Shown one piece after another: positions 27,301 to 39,747 of a DNA stretch of 64,000 nucleotides. The notes below the pieces were generated by a model that saw nothing but the letters and a program-made list of their open reading frames with translations, did not search any database and was not told the origin of the DNA. The DNA lies in assembly GCF_050948175.1 (NCBI RefSeq), contig NC_135209.1, positions 5,666,551-5,730,550 on the forward strand. Reading direction: 5' to 3'. This stretch comes from Xylocopa sonorina (taxonomy: Eukaryota; Arthropoda; Insecta; Hymenoptera; Apidae). Positions within the stretch are counted from its first letter, which is position 1, and every line of letters begins with the position of its first letter. A program made the translations under genes and the position numbers.

Positions 27301-28450
27301 GCTATACAAGCAGCAATGTAATAACGCATTGCTATAAATATAAAACAATAAAATTAGTAGATGAAATAGGAAAGTATTTAGGTGCTGACCAGTAGTTTAC
27401 CAATTACATCGGTTACTGGAGTATTCTCGATATTTCTAATTACAAACTAGGAACAATCTACTTTTTCAATCTCTACTGGAAAATCGTAGGATATGAACGC
27501 ATAATCCTGTACGATTTTATTACGCATCATAATGCTTCGTGGACGTTTACCATTTACCACGGTTGTAAATTCATTGAATGGAAGGCAAAGAAGGGGTAAA
27601 TTATTTTGACAAAACGGGACCACAAACCACTATCACCGACTCGAATTAGAATGGAATTCATCATAACCAACAGTCACAACTTTTTCGATACTCTGGGAAC
27701 AAACATACCATAAACCAGATTACACGATGTATTGCGTTATTTCGTTATCGTATTACACGGTAAACCGAGTCGATATCGCGGTTCGAAATTAATTTTTATT
27801 TACATATATATGTAATTAACGAGTACACTTGCTTTACAATAAACCGCAAATTTACTTCGTATATCAAGAAGTTTACAATTTCGTCAAAATTATTATTTAT
27901 ATTTATATAATTATTAACGAATTACCAAAAATGATATATGGAAAGATTTATTCTTTCTCAACGGAAATCAAACTGTTATAGTTCACGTTTCTATCCAGGA
28001 CTGCACTCAATTTGACAAAACAATAGCAATTTTCAATGTTTCTGAAACACAGTTGCCTGCCGTTTCAACAAGTTATTCTCAGCGGATAAACTTCTGTCGA
28101 ACTAATAGAATTTCTAATGCAACTTGCAGTGTAATGAGACGATATTAAAGCACCCTGTTATCGCCATATCGTGACAATACGATCACGTGGATCGTGATAT
28201 CGATTTCGCGAACTTAAATCGTCCGATACGCGCAATAAACGTTGTTTTCAGCTACGTTCTCGTTATTTTCCAGTAGTGCAACCGCACATGTTTTATAAAA
28301 TGAAATGATTACATTTTCTGTGAAAATACAAAGAATTAAAGCAAACGATTATTCACAATTGTTGCGTCTCAACGACTTCCGCAGTATTAAGAAACTCTGA
28401 ACAAATTTATGTGAAATAAATAACAGTTAATACAACAAATCTTTTACTTA
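21351..28450. other. Gene-free AT-rich DNA between the gene region and the satellite
   Basis: Seven kilobases without a convincing coding region. A 91-codon minus-strand frame at 26,224-26,499 reads like protein but has no recognisable domain and no clear splice context. A short imperfect hairpin lies near 22,820-22,885. The stretch 26,510-26,830 is purine-rich on the plus strand. Confidence 0.5.
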
Positions 28451-31027
28451 TTGAATTGTATATCAAAAAGTGCGCTTGTCAGATTGATAGCGCCATCTCT
28501 GTGGAAAGTGCTGAAACCGTTCGCCGTTCAGGGTTCAGCCGTTTCTCGAGAGGTGGCGCCACCGTGGTGTACATAAATAAATGAACCTATTAATTAATTA
28601 ACTAATCAGCAATGTTAGGACTATAACGATAACAGAATACGTATAACCATTAAGAATACATTTTTATCACGAGACTCTGTTACAAATGGTGGATGATTAA
28701 AAGATGTGTATTAAATGGTGGTGGATTAAAAGATCAAAATTAATAACGATCTGATATACTTGTAATAATCCTTTATTTTTAATCTTTCTCTTGTTCAGTA
28801 TTGTATCTCAATCAATTTGGTACATGTGTATGCTTTTAATTGTATGCACTGATGTCCGGTGATGCATCTCGTAGGACATCTCGCAGGAAAGCAAAAGTAC
28901 GAAAACTACAGTATCCATACAGAATAGATTAATCGTTGGCCTGTTATAGCAATCAGAAGAAGAGTCACTAGGTCTTAAGGCAGTTACAAATCGCTGTTGA
29001 ATCAACGACAAAGAAGGAGCGACAGAAATAGTCAATTATGGTTTCCTATAACAAATTGACATCACTTTTAGTCTAACAGGATGTAGTGTACACTGGTTTA
29101 CCGAGATTCTTCATAAAACATACCTAATATGTCTTACGATCTAACTTTTAGTTATGTATGATACGTACATGGATTTATAAAGATAATTTATAATCGTTAG
29201 CTGGCAGAGATAGTTTTGTATTCGGTGAATTGTCAAAGAGTTACAATAAACGTTCTATTATTGTTAATAAACGGTTTAATTACTGAATGATTCGTATAAT
29301 GATTCTGGAATTACCTATATTAATCTTTAAAGCGATCAACTCGTAACATGCAGTCCCCGATACAAATGAATCAATCGCTTGCACAACGTGTATGGAAATT
29401 AGTTGTGAATAGGTTAAATCGTAACAAGCACAGAAACAAAGAAACTAATAGACGTAGGTATAAAAGACACTGTACATAATTTTTAATAGAACCATTCAAA
29501 TCATGATCCATGAAAACATTACAGATCAGTTATAATCAATGTAAACACGAGACTAACAATAGTTTGGAAGGGAATAAAACCAGGAATCACTTTTCAATAA
29601 CATCTTATTTAGTTCAACTGTAAAGATACTGCCTCTCCCTTGTTAATTACGTGTCGGAAGTAACTGTTTTACTTAATTAATATCCGCTACAAGGAATGTT
29701 TTATGATCACTTACTCTTCTCGAATGTTACGTCAGAAAAAAAGAAAAAAAAATGACGGGATGACTAGTGGCACCATCTCTGTGGAAACTGCTGAAACTGT
29801 TCGACATTTAGGGTTCAGTTGTTCCTCGAGAGATGGCGTCACTATGACGTAAATAGATTGATGATAATAATTAATTAATTAATCAAGGATATTGGGGATT
29901 ACAATCCTTGTAATAATCCTTTTTCTTGACCTTTCACTCATTTAATATAGTATCTTAATCAATTATGAACATGTGTATGCTTTTAATTTTATGCACTGAT
30001 GTCTGATGATGCATCTCCAAGAGGACATCATTACTCAAGGAATTACATGTCTACAGTGGAAAGCAATAATGCAAAAATTGCAAGATCCATTGGAGAAGAA
30101 ATTAATTGTGGAACTATTATGACAATCAGAAGAAGGGTCATTAATATTAGAAGCAGTTAAAATGGATTATTTAATCAACACCAGGGAAAAAGCTGCAGAA
30201 ACGACCGATCTACGTTCTTTCTTTACAAATTCACGTCACGTTTCAATCGTAAAAGATGTGTGGTACACTGGCTTCTAAAGATCCATCATAAAATGCGCCT
30301 ACCAAGTCTTACCATCTAAATCTTAGTAATATACAATGCGTATGTGCTTATATGAAAGTAATTTGTAAGGCGAGACTTTTGCATTTTGTGAATTGACAAG
30401 AAGTTACAATAAATGTTCTCTTATTGTTAATGAATAATTTAATTGCTCAATAACTGCTGCAACAATCGTGGAATGACCTATATTAATGTCTAGGGCGAGA
30501 AACTTGTAAAATGCCATCCAGACGCAAATAAATCAATCGTTTACGAGAACGTGTATCGAAATTCGCTGTGAATACGTTCAATCATATGGACAGATCCCTT
30601 GTGCCTCCTACTAACACGTATATTCAGAGAAATAAGCACAGAAACAGGGAAACTAATAGAAGTAGATATACCAGAATGGATATGAATCCATGCAAATATT
30701 ATACAGATATGTTGTAATCACTGCAAGTACAAGAGTGATGACTGGAAGCGAATAAAACAAGGAATGATTTTTCAATAACATTTTATTTACACGAACTATG
30801 AAGCTACTGCTCTTTCCTCGTTAATTACGCGACGAAAGACACTGAGTGTTAATTAATGAATAACCACAACAAGGAATGTTTTATATTTATTCATATTTTT
30901 CGACATCTACATCAAAAAATATAGTAGAGAGACTGATGGCGTCATCTTTGTAGAAAATGCTGAAACTGTTCGCCGTTGAGGAATCAGTCGTTTTTAAAGA
31001 TATTGTGCCACTACGACGTAAATTGTG

Positions 31028-32204
31028 GCGTTATCGACTTCCACATCTCAGCAGACTCGTTCACTGCCATCTACTTCCGAGGGACGTTATCGACTGCCAC
31101 ATCTCAGCAGACTCGTTCACTGCCATCTACTCCCGAGGGACGTTATCGACTGCCACATCTCAGCAGACTCGTTCACTGCCATCTACCTCCGAAGGACGTT
31201 ATCGACTGCCACATCTCAGCAGACTCGTTCACTGCCATCTACCTCCGAGGGACGTTATCGACTGCCACATCTCAGCAGACTCGTTCACTGCCATCTACCT
31301 CCGACGGACGTTATCGACTGCCACATCTCAGCAGACTCGTTCACTGCCATCTACCTCCGAAGGACGTTACCGACTGCCACATCTCAGCAGACTCGTTCAC
31401 TGCCATCTACCTCCGACGGACGTTATCGACTGCCACATCTCAGCAGACTCGTTCACTGCCATCTACCTCCGAAGGACGTTATCGACTGCCACATCTCAGT
31501 AGACTCGTTCACTGCCATCTACTTCCGCCCCTCGGAAGGTACATTTTCAGTACGAAATTGTTTAAAGATTAATTTGTGCCATCTATAAAAAAGAGACTCT
31601 CGTTTGCTACGTCTTTCAAATTTACACATTTTTAAAATATATTATTCGCTTATTTCTGCGCCATCAAAGACATCACATCATAATTTTTCTGTACAAAATG
31701 TAGATTTATATTTAGCTTATATTTCTACGCTTTCTATACGAAACATGAAAATATAAGAAGTTACTTTTTACGCGACGTTTAATCCTGTATCACGATTATC
31801 AACTGAGAACCAGCACCATGTTCCAGGAACGTTCTCTCGAGTCCACGTTCAAACAGTGCAAATATCTCTGTCAATAAAGTTGGAACAAAATTAATTACGT
31901 ACACGGCGACAGGCAGTGATTGTACGGTTCGTGGATAAGTTTTTTGTTACCGCAGCTAATAACCGAAGCCAGTAGCGAAGACTGCAAGGCCGCTGGACAT
32001 GCAATTGACACGATAGCTCGTGCGGCTACGTTAGCTGTGTTGAACCCTTAGAGCTCTATGGACGCATATACGCGATTTTTCTAAGCTTCTACTTCAGTTT
32101 ACCTAACTTGTTAAAGACTTATTGTTTGTAGGAAATTGTACCTTCCGAGGGGCGGAAGTAGGTGGCAGTGAACGAATCTGCTAAGATGTGGAAGTCGATA
32201 ACGC
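31028..32204. mobile_element. Foldback-like non-autonomous element inserted in a satellite unit
   Basis: The left end starts GCGTTATCGACTTCCACATC. The right end is its reverse complement with a few mismatches, continuing inward for about 67 bp (32,138-32,204), including a shared CCGCCCCTCGGAAGGTAC on the inner side. In the left arm the inner part is amplified into nine 56-bp repeats (31,031 to about 31,534); the right arm has a single copy. The unique middle (31,543-32,137) has no open frame. Long inverted arms made of tandem repeats are the hallmark of foldback-type DNA elements. AAAT flanks both sides and could be a target-site duplication, but the site is AT-rich, so this is weak. The transposase source is unknown. 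Confidence 0.65.
31031..31534. repeat. 56-bp minisatellite, nine copies
   Basis: TTATCGAC recurs every 56 bp at 31,031, 31,087, 31,143, 31,199, 31,255, 31,311, 31,367 (TTACCGAC), 31,423 and 31,479. As 56 is not a multiple of three, all three plus-strand frames stay open and give repetitive pseudo-proteins; these are not genes. The array forms the left arm of the foldback-like element. Confidence 0.95.
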
Positions 32205-33235
32205 TTCCAAATAAATTTATATTAATTAATTAATTAATCAAGGATGTTGGAGATTATAATGAAAATTGTAGGCGTATAACCATCTAAGTCCTAGTAATAT
32301 ATTATACGTATGTGCATTATAAAGATAATTTATAAAACAAGACTTTTGTATTCTGTCAATTGACAAGAAGTTGCAATAAACGTTCTGTTATCTTTAATGA
32401 TCGGTTTAATTATTCAATCACCTCCATAACGTTCCTGAAAAGATCTATTTTAATGTCTGAGGCAAAAAGATAGTAGAATGCTGTATTAAACGCAAATAAA
32501 TGAATTGCTTGCGAACACGTGTGCAGAAATTAATTGGGAATGCGTCCAATTCTATGGACAGATCGCTTATATTTTCTGTTGAAGCGTATATTCAGAGAAA
32601 CAAGCACAGAACAGTGAAACTAACAGAAATAGATGTACGAGAATGGGTATAAATCTATACAAATATTACACAGATACGTTGCAATCACTGCAAGCACGAG
32701 AGTAATGACTGGAAGGGAATAAAGCAACGAATCATTTTTCAATAACATTTTATTTACACGAACTATGAAGCTACTGCTCTTTCCTCGTTAATTACGCGTC
32801 GAAAGACACTGAGTGTTAATTAATTAGTAGCCACAACAAGGAATTTTTTATGTTTGTTCACATTTTTCGACACTACGTCAGAAAACATGGCGAGAAGACT
32901 GGTAGCGTCATCTCTGTGGAAAATGATGAAACTGTTCGTCGTTCACGGTTCAGCCGTTCCACGAGAGATGGCGCCACTGTGTCGTAAAAAATTAATGGTG
33001 ATATTAATTAATAAATTGATCAGCAATATTAAAACTATAATGGTAATAGAATACATATAATCATTAAAAACGCGTTTCTATTACGAGAATATGTTCCAAG
33101 TCGTAGATGCATCAGAACAATTGAATGGATTTCTTTGATTAAACAATCAAAATTAATAATGTTCTGACACTTGCAATAATCCTTTTTTCTGACTTTTCTC
33201 TTGTTTAGCATGCTACATCAAACAATTGCTTACAT

Positions 33236-33496
33236 GTGTATGCTTTTAATTTTATGCACAGATGTCTGACAATGCATCCCAATGGACTTTATTATTCAAG
33301 CAACTATAGGTCTACATCGGATAAGAATGACACAGAAGAAACTGTAATATCCATGCACCAAAGGCTGGCAGACCGCCCGTTATTACTATTCAGACAAGAG
33401 TTACAAAATCCTGAAGCAGTTATAATGGATTCTTTAATCAACAACAAAGAAGAAGTTGCAGAAATGGCTGATCTACGTTACCTCCTTACAAATTGA
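33236..33496 (+). pseudogene. Decayed small open frame within the satellite unit
   Basis: In this unit the frame is open for 86 codons, with acidic segments such as EETVISMHQRLADRP and MADLRYLLTN. The same frame occurs in the neighbouring units (around 34,580-34,770, 35,850-36,045 and 37,125-37,320) with conservative differences (N/D, E/D, V/I), but each carries a stop within it (TTA TAA or TTG TAA in place of TTA CTA). No family recognised. It may be the remnant of a gene carried in the ancestral unit, or chance. Confidence 0.25.
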
Positions 33497-36400
33497 CATC
33501 AGTGTTAACCGTGGATGTGTCGTACACTGGCTTCATAAAAACCTTTATAAAATGCATCTACTCTAGCTTATCATTTAAATTTTAGTAATATACTATGCGT
33601 ATGCGTACTTATTAAGGTACTTTGTAAGCTAAGACTTTTGTATTCTGTAAATTGTCAAAAAGATGCAATAAACGTTTTGTTATCTTATAATTTAATGATC
33701 GGTTTAATTATTCAGTCACCTCCACAACGATCCTGGAATGATCTATTTTAATGTCTGAGGCGAAAAAATAGTATAATGCTCTACCAAACACAAATAAATG
33801 AATTGTTTGCGACCACGTGTGTAGAAATTAGTTGGGAGTGCGTTCGATTGTATGGACAGATCGTTTGTACTTTCTACTAATGGATATATTCAGAAAAATA
33901 AGCACAGAACAGGGAAACTAATAAAAGTAGATATACGAGAATGGGTATAAATCTATACAAATATTACACAGATACGTTGCAATCACTGCAAGCACGAGAG
34001 TAATGACTGGAAGGGAATAAAGCAACGAATCATTTTTCAATAACATTTTATTTACAGGAACTATGAAGCTACTGCTCTTTCCTCGTTAATTACGTGACGA
34101 AAGACACTGAGCGTTACTTAATTAGTAGCCACAACAAGGAATGTTTTATGCTTGTTCACATTTTTCGACACTACGTCAGAAAATATGGCGGGAAGACTGG
34201 TAGCGTCATCTCTGTAAAAAGTGCTGAAACCGTTCGCGGTTCAGGGTTCAGCCATTCTATGAGAGATGACGCCACTATGACGTAAATAAATTAATGATGA
34301 TACTAATTATTAAATTAATCAGTAATGTTAGAATTATAACGATAGTAGAATGCGTATAATGATTAAAAATGTTCCAAGTGGTGAATGCGTCAAAACCATT
34401 GAAAGGATTTTTTCGATTAAATGATCAAAGTTAATAATGTTCTGACACTTATAATAATCCCTTTTTCTGACTTTTCTCTTGTTTAGTATGGTACCTCAAT
34501 CAATTGTGAACATGTGTATGTTTTTGATTTTATGCACAGATATCTGGTGATGCATCCCAAAGGACTTTATTAATCAAGCAACTACATGTCTACATCGGAT
34601 AAGAACGACAGAGAAGAAACTATAATATCCATGCAACGAACACTAGCGGTTGGCTTATTATAACTATTCAGACAAGAGTCGCAGAGTCCTGAAGCAGTAA
34701 TAATGGACTGTGTAATCAACGACAAAGAAGAACTTGCAGAAATGGATGATCTACGTTATCTCCTTATAAATTGACAACTATGTTGGTCTTACATGTGTCG
34801 TACATTGGCTTCCTAAGATCCTTTATAAAATGCACCTACTAAGTCTTACCATTTAAATTTTAGTAATATACTATGCGTATGTGGATTTGCAAAGGTAATT
34901 TATAAGGTAAAACTTTTGTATTCTGTGAATTGATAAGAAGTTGCAATAAACGTTTTGTTACCTCTAATGATCTGTTTAATTACTCAACCACCCCCGCAGC
35001 GATCCTGGAATAATCTATTTCAATGTCTGAGGCGACATAATAGTACAATATTGTACCAAACACAAATAAATGGATTGCATGCGACCACGTGTCCAGAAGT
35101 TAGAAGGGAATGCGTTCAATTGTATGGACAGATTGCTTGTAGTTTCTACTAATGCGTATATAAGAGAAACAAGCACAGAAGCAGGGAAACTAATGAAAGT
35201 AGATGTAAGAGAATGGGCATAAATCTATACAAATATTACACAGAAACGTTGGAATCAATGCAAGCACAAGAGTAATGACTGGAAGGGAATAAAACAAGGA
35301 ATCATTTTTCAATAACATTTTATTTACATGAACTATGAAGCTACAGCTCCTTCCTCGTTAATTACGTGACGATAGAAACTGAGTATTAATTAATTAATAG
35401 CCACAGCAAGGAACGTTTTATGTTCGTTCACATTTTTCGACACTACGTCAGAAAACATGGCGGGACGACTGGTAGCGCCATCTTTGTAAAAAGTGCTGAA
35501 ACTGTTCGCCGTTCAGGGTTCAGCCGTTCTATGTGAGATGGCGCCATCATACCGTAAATAAATTAATGATGATACTAATTAATAAATTAATCAGCGATGT
35601 TAGAACTGTAATGATAGTAGAATGCGTATAATGATTAAAAATGTTCCAAGTGATGAATGCGTCAGAACCATTGCAAGGATTTTTTCGATTAAATGATCAA
35701 AGTTAATAATGTTCTGACACTTATAATAATCCCTTTTTCTGACTTTTCTCTTGTTTAGTATGGTACCTCAATCAATTGTGAACATGTGTATGTTTTTGAT
35801 TTTATGCACAGATATCTGGTGATGCATCCCAAAGGACTTTATTAATCAAGCAACTACATGTCTACATCGGATAAGAACGACAGAGAAGAAACTATAATAT
35901 CCATGCAACGAATACTAGCGGTTGGCTTATTGTAACTATTCAGACAAGAGTCGCAGAGTCCTGAAGCAGTAATAATGGACTGTGTAATCAACGACAAAGA
36001 AGAACTTGCAGAAATGGATGATCTACGTTATCTCCTTATAAATTGACATCTATGTTGGTCTTACATGTGTCGTACATTGGCTTCCTAAAATCCTTTATAA
36101 AATGCACCTACTAAGTCTTACCATTTAAATTTTAGTAATATACTATGCGTATGTGGATTTGCAAAGGTAATTTATAAGGTAAAACTTTTGTATTCTGTGA
36201 ATTGATAAGAAGTTGCAATAAACGTTTTGTTACCTCTAATGATCTGTTTAATTACTCAACCACCCCCGCAGCGATCCTGGAATAATCTATTTCAATGTCT
36301 GAGGCGACATAATAGTACAATATTGTACCAAACACAAATAAATGGATTGCATGCGACCACGTGTCCAGAAGTTAGAAGGGAATGCGTTCAATTGTATGGA

Positions 36401-39400
36401 CAGATTGCTTGTAGTTTCTACTAATGCGTATATAAGAGAAACAAGCACAGAAGCAGGGAAACTAATGAAAGTAGATGTAAGAGAATGGGCATAAATCTAT
36501 ACAAATATTACACAGAAACGTTGGAATCAATGCAAGCACAAGAGTAATGACTGGAAGGGAATAAAACAAGGAATCATTTTTCAATAACATTTTATTTACA
36601 TGAACTATGAAGCTACAGCTCCTTCCTCGTTAATTACGTGACGATAGAAACTGAGTATTAATTAATTAATAGCCACAGCAAGGAACGTTTTATGTTCGTT
36701 CACATTTTTCGACACTACGTCAGAAAACATGGCGGGACGACTGGTAGCGCCATCTTTGTAAAAAGTGCTGAAACTGTTCGCCGTTCAGGGTTCAGCCGTT
36801 CTATGTGAGATGGCGCCATCATACCGTAAATAAATTAATGATGATACTAATTAATAAATTAATCAGCGATGTTAGAACTGTAATGATAGTAGAATGCGTA
36901 TAATGATTAAAAATGTTCCAAGTGGTGAATGCGTCAGAACCATTGCAAGGATTTTTTCGATTAAATGATCAAAGTTAATAATGTTCTGACACTTATAATA
37001 ATCCCTTTTTCTGACTTTTCTCTTGTTTAGTATGGTACCTCAATCAATTGTGAACATGTGTATGTTTTTGATTTTATGCACAGATATCTGGTGATGCATC
37101 CCAAAGGACTTTATTAATCAAGCAACTACATGTCTACATCGGATAAGAACGACAGAGAAGAAACTATAATATCCATGCAACGAATACTAGCGGTTGGCTT
37201 ATTGTAACTATTCAGACAAGAGTCGCAGAGTCCTGAAGCAGTAATAATGGACTGTGTAATCAACGACAAAGAAGAACTTGCAGAAATGGATGATCTACGT
37301 TATCTCCTTATAAATTGACATCTATGTTGGTCTTACATGTGTCGTATATTGGCTTCCTAAAATCCTTTATAAAATGCACCTACTAAGTCTTACCATTTAA
37401 ATTTTAGTAATATACTATGCGTATGTGGATTTGCAAAGGTAATTTATAAGGTAAAACTTTTGTATTCTGTGAATTGATAAGAAGTTGCAATAAACGTTTT
37501 GTTACCTCTAATGATCTGTTTAATTACTCAACCACCCCCGCAACGATCCTGGAATAATCTATTTCAATGTCTGAGGCGACATAATAGTACAATATTGTAC
37601 CAAACACAAATAAATGGATTGCATGCGACCACGTGTCCAGAAGTTAGAAGGGAATGCGTTCAATTGTATGGACAGATTGCTTGTAGTTTCTACTAATGCG
37701 TATATAAGAGAAACAAGCACAGAAGCAGGGAAACTAATGAAAGTAGATGTAAGAGAATGGGCATAAATCTATACAAATATTACACAGAAACGTTGGAATC
37801 AATGCAAGCACAAGAGTAATGACTGGAAGGGAATAAAACAAGGAATCATTTTTCAATAACATTTTATTTACATGAACTATGAAGCTACAGCTCCTTCCTC
37901 GTTAATTACGTGACGATAGAAACTGAGTATTAATTAATTAATAGCCAGAACAAAGAATGTTTTATGTTTGTTCACATTTTTCGATACTACGTCAGGAAAC
38001 ATGGCGGGAAGACTGGTAGCGTCATCTCTGCAAGAAGTGCTGAAACTGTTCCCCGTTCAGGGTTCAGCCATTCCACGAGAGATGGCGCCACCATATCGTA
38101 AATAAATTAATGATAATTAATAATTTAATCAGCAATGTTAGAACTCTAACGATAATAGAATACGTAGAATCATTAAAAAATGCTTTTCTACTACGAAAGT
38201 ATGTTGTAAGTGGTGAAAAATAAATAATGGAAAGGATTTCTTTCATTAGACGATGATAGTTAGTAACATTCTGACACTTGTAATCCTTTCTTTTATGACT
38301 TTTCTATTGTTTAGTATGGTATCTCAATCAATTGTGCACATGCGTATGCTTTTAATTGCGTGTACAAACGTCTGGCGAAGCATCTCCAAGGACTTACGAC
38401 TAAGAATTACATGTGTTCAGCTGAGAGTAACGGTGCAAGAACTACAATAACCAGGTAGAAGAGATTAATAGTAAGCCTCTCATCACAGTTAGAAGAAGAG
38501 TTTATATGTCTTAAAGCAGTTACAAATAACTGTTGGATCAACGACGAAGAAGACGCAAGAGAAATTGTTAATCTACAGGTTCTTATTATAAATTGGCATC
38601 GCTTTTAGTCGCGTGGGATTTATCTTACACTTGTTTACAAAGACTATGCGTAAAATGTATCTGGTAAGCCTTACCAACAAAATTTTAATAATATACTATG
38701 TATATGTGCATTTATAAATTTAATTTATAAGCGTACGCAGGTACGGACACTTTTTGTATTCTTTAATTGTCAAGCATCTGAAATAAATGTTCTATTATCA
38801 CCAATTAATCGTTAATAACACTTGTAAATAACCAAGAATGACCCATTTCAATCCTGAAACACGAAACAACTTGTAAACTGCATTTTCTGAAAGAAATTAA
38901 CGAATCGCTTTAGACAACGTGCATGCAGATTAGTCAGGAACGCCTTGATCCTTATGGAGATTACTTGCAGAACACAGAAATCAGCAGAATTGAATTTAAA
39001 AGTAGGGGTACAGATGTAAAAAAAATAATGCACATGTTACAACTATAAGCACGTGAATTTAATAATTGTTTGGAACGGGATAAAGCATGGAAGCACTGCA
39101 CAATAATATACTCTTTACATTAACAATGAAGAAACTGTTTAAATTTTAAGTAACCAACAGCTATTACAACGCATATTTTGTAATTATTAACTTTAATCGA
39201 AATGTACAAGCAAGTACTGCTGACTGACAGGTGGCGCCATCTCTCGTGAAACTGCTTAAACCTTTCGCAACTTTGTTTCGAAAATTATCGAAGAGATGGC
39301 GCCACAATGGCGCCAAAATTGAATTATAATTATGAAATTATTAATTAATCATGAAATTATGTAATGATCCTTAAGTAAAGAAAGGCGTTGTAGGCCCACG

Positions 39401-39499
39401 GTAAGAAATGATCTATCCATCAATGAAATTGGCCCTACCAATGACACAAAATACAAGTAGGAGTGCCTTAACCGCTCGCCAAACGCAACCGGAAGTAAG

Positions 39500-39747
39500 C
39501 TAACCTAACCTAACCTAACCTAACCTAACCTAACCTAACCTAACCTAACCTAACCTAACCTAACCTACCCTAACCTAACCTTCACCCCTTCGGACCATTC
39601 CTAACGTAACCTAACTTATCCTAACACTAACCCAACCCCTGCGGAAGTAACTTAGATAACCCTAGACCCTCCGGCAAGTATTATAATCTATCCTAACCTA
39701 ACCGAAACCCTTTTGTAAGTAACTTAATACAACCTAACCTAACCTAA
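39500..39747 (-). repeat. Inverted interstitial telomeric repeat (CCTAA)n with degenerate tail
   Basis: From 39,500 to 39,580 there are about 16 CCTAA copies with one variant (TACCC); beyond that the motif decays, mixed with CCGGAAGT-like fragments, up to 39,747. The plus strand reads CCTAA, opposite to the terminal TTAGG tract, so the following minisatellite is bracketed by telomeric repeats in inverted orientation. Confidence 0.9.

Larger units (their letters stand above)
28450..39330. repeat. Subtelomeric satellite, nine tandem units of about 1.27 kb
   Basis: A landmark reading CTGAAAC followed by a TTCGC-like core recurs near 28,511, 29,791, 30,960, 32,925, 34,224, 35,496, 36,768, 38,040 and 39,252. 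The last full spacings are exactly 1,272 bp three times (34,224 to 38,040), and those units are nearly identical. Outer units are strongly diverged and differ in length (about 1,170-1,300 bp); the third carries an inserted element and has lost roughly 480 bp. Each unit has a block with GCGCCATCT-type and AGATGGCGCC-type arms some 70 bp apart, and a shared, mostly broken open frame. All units share one orientation, as expected of subtelomeric tandem duplication by unequal exchange. Confidence 0.95.

Noticed and set aside
30957..31588. Three long overlapping plus-strand open frames (181-198 codons)
   Set aside because: All are translations of the 56-bp minisatellite, which stays open in every frame; no protein signature.
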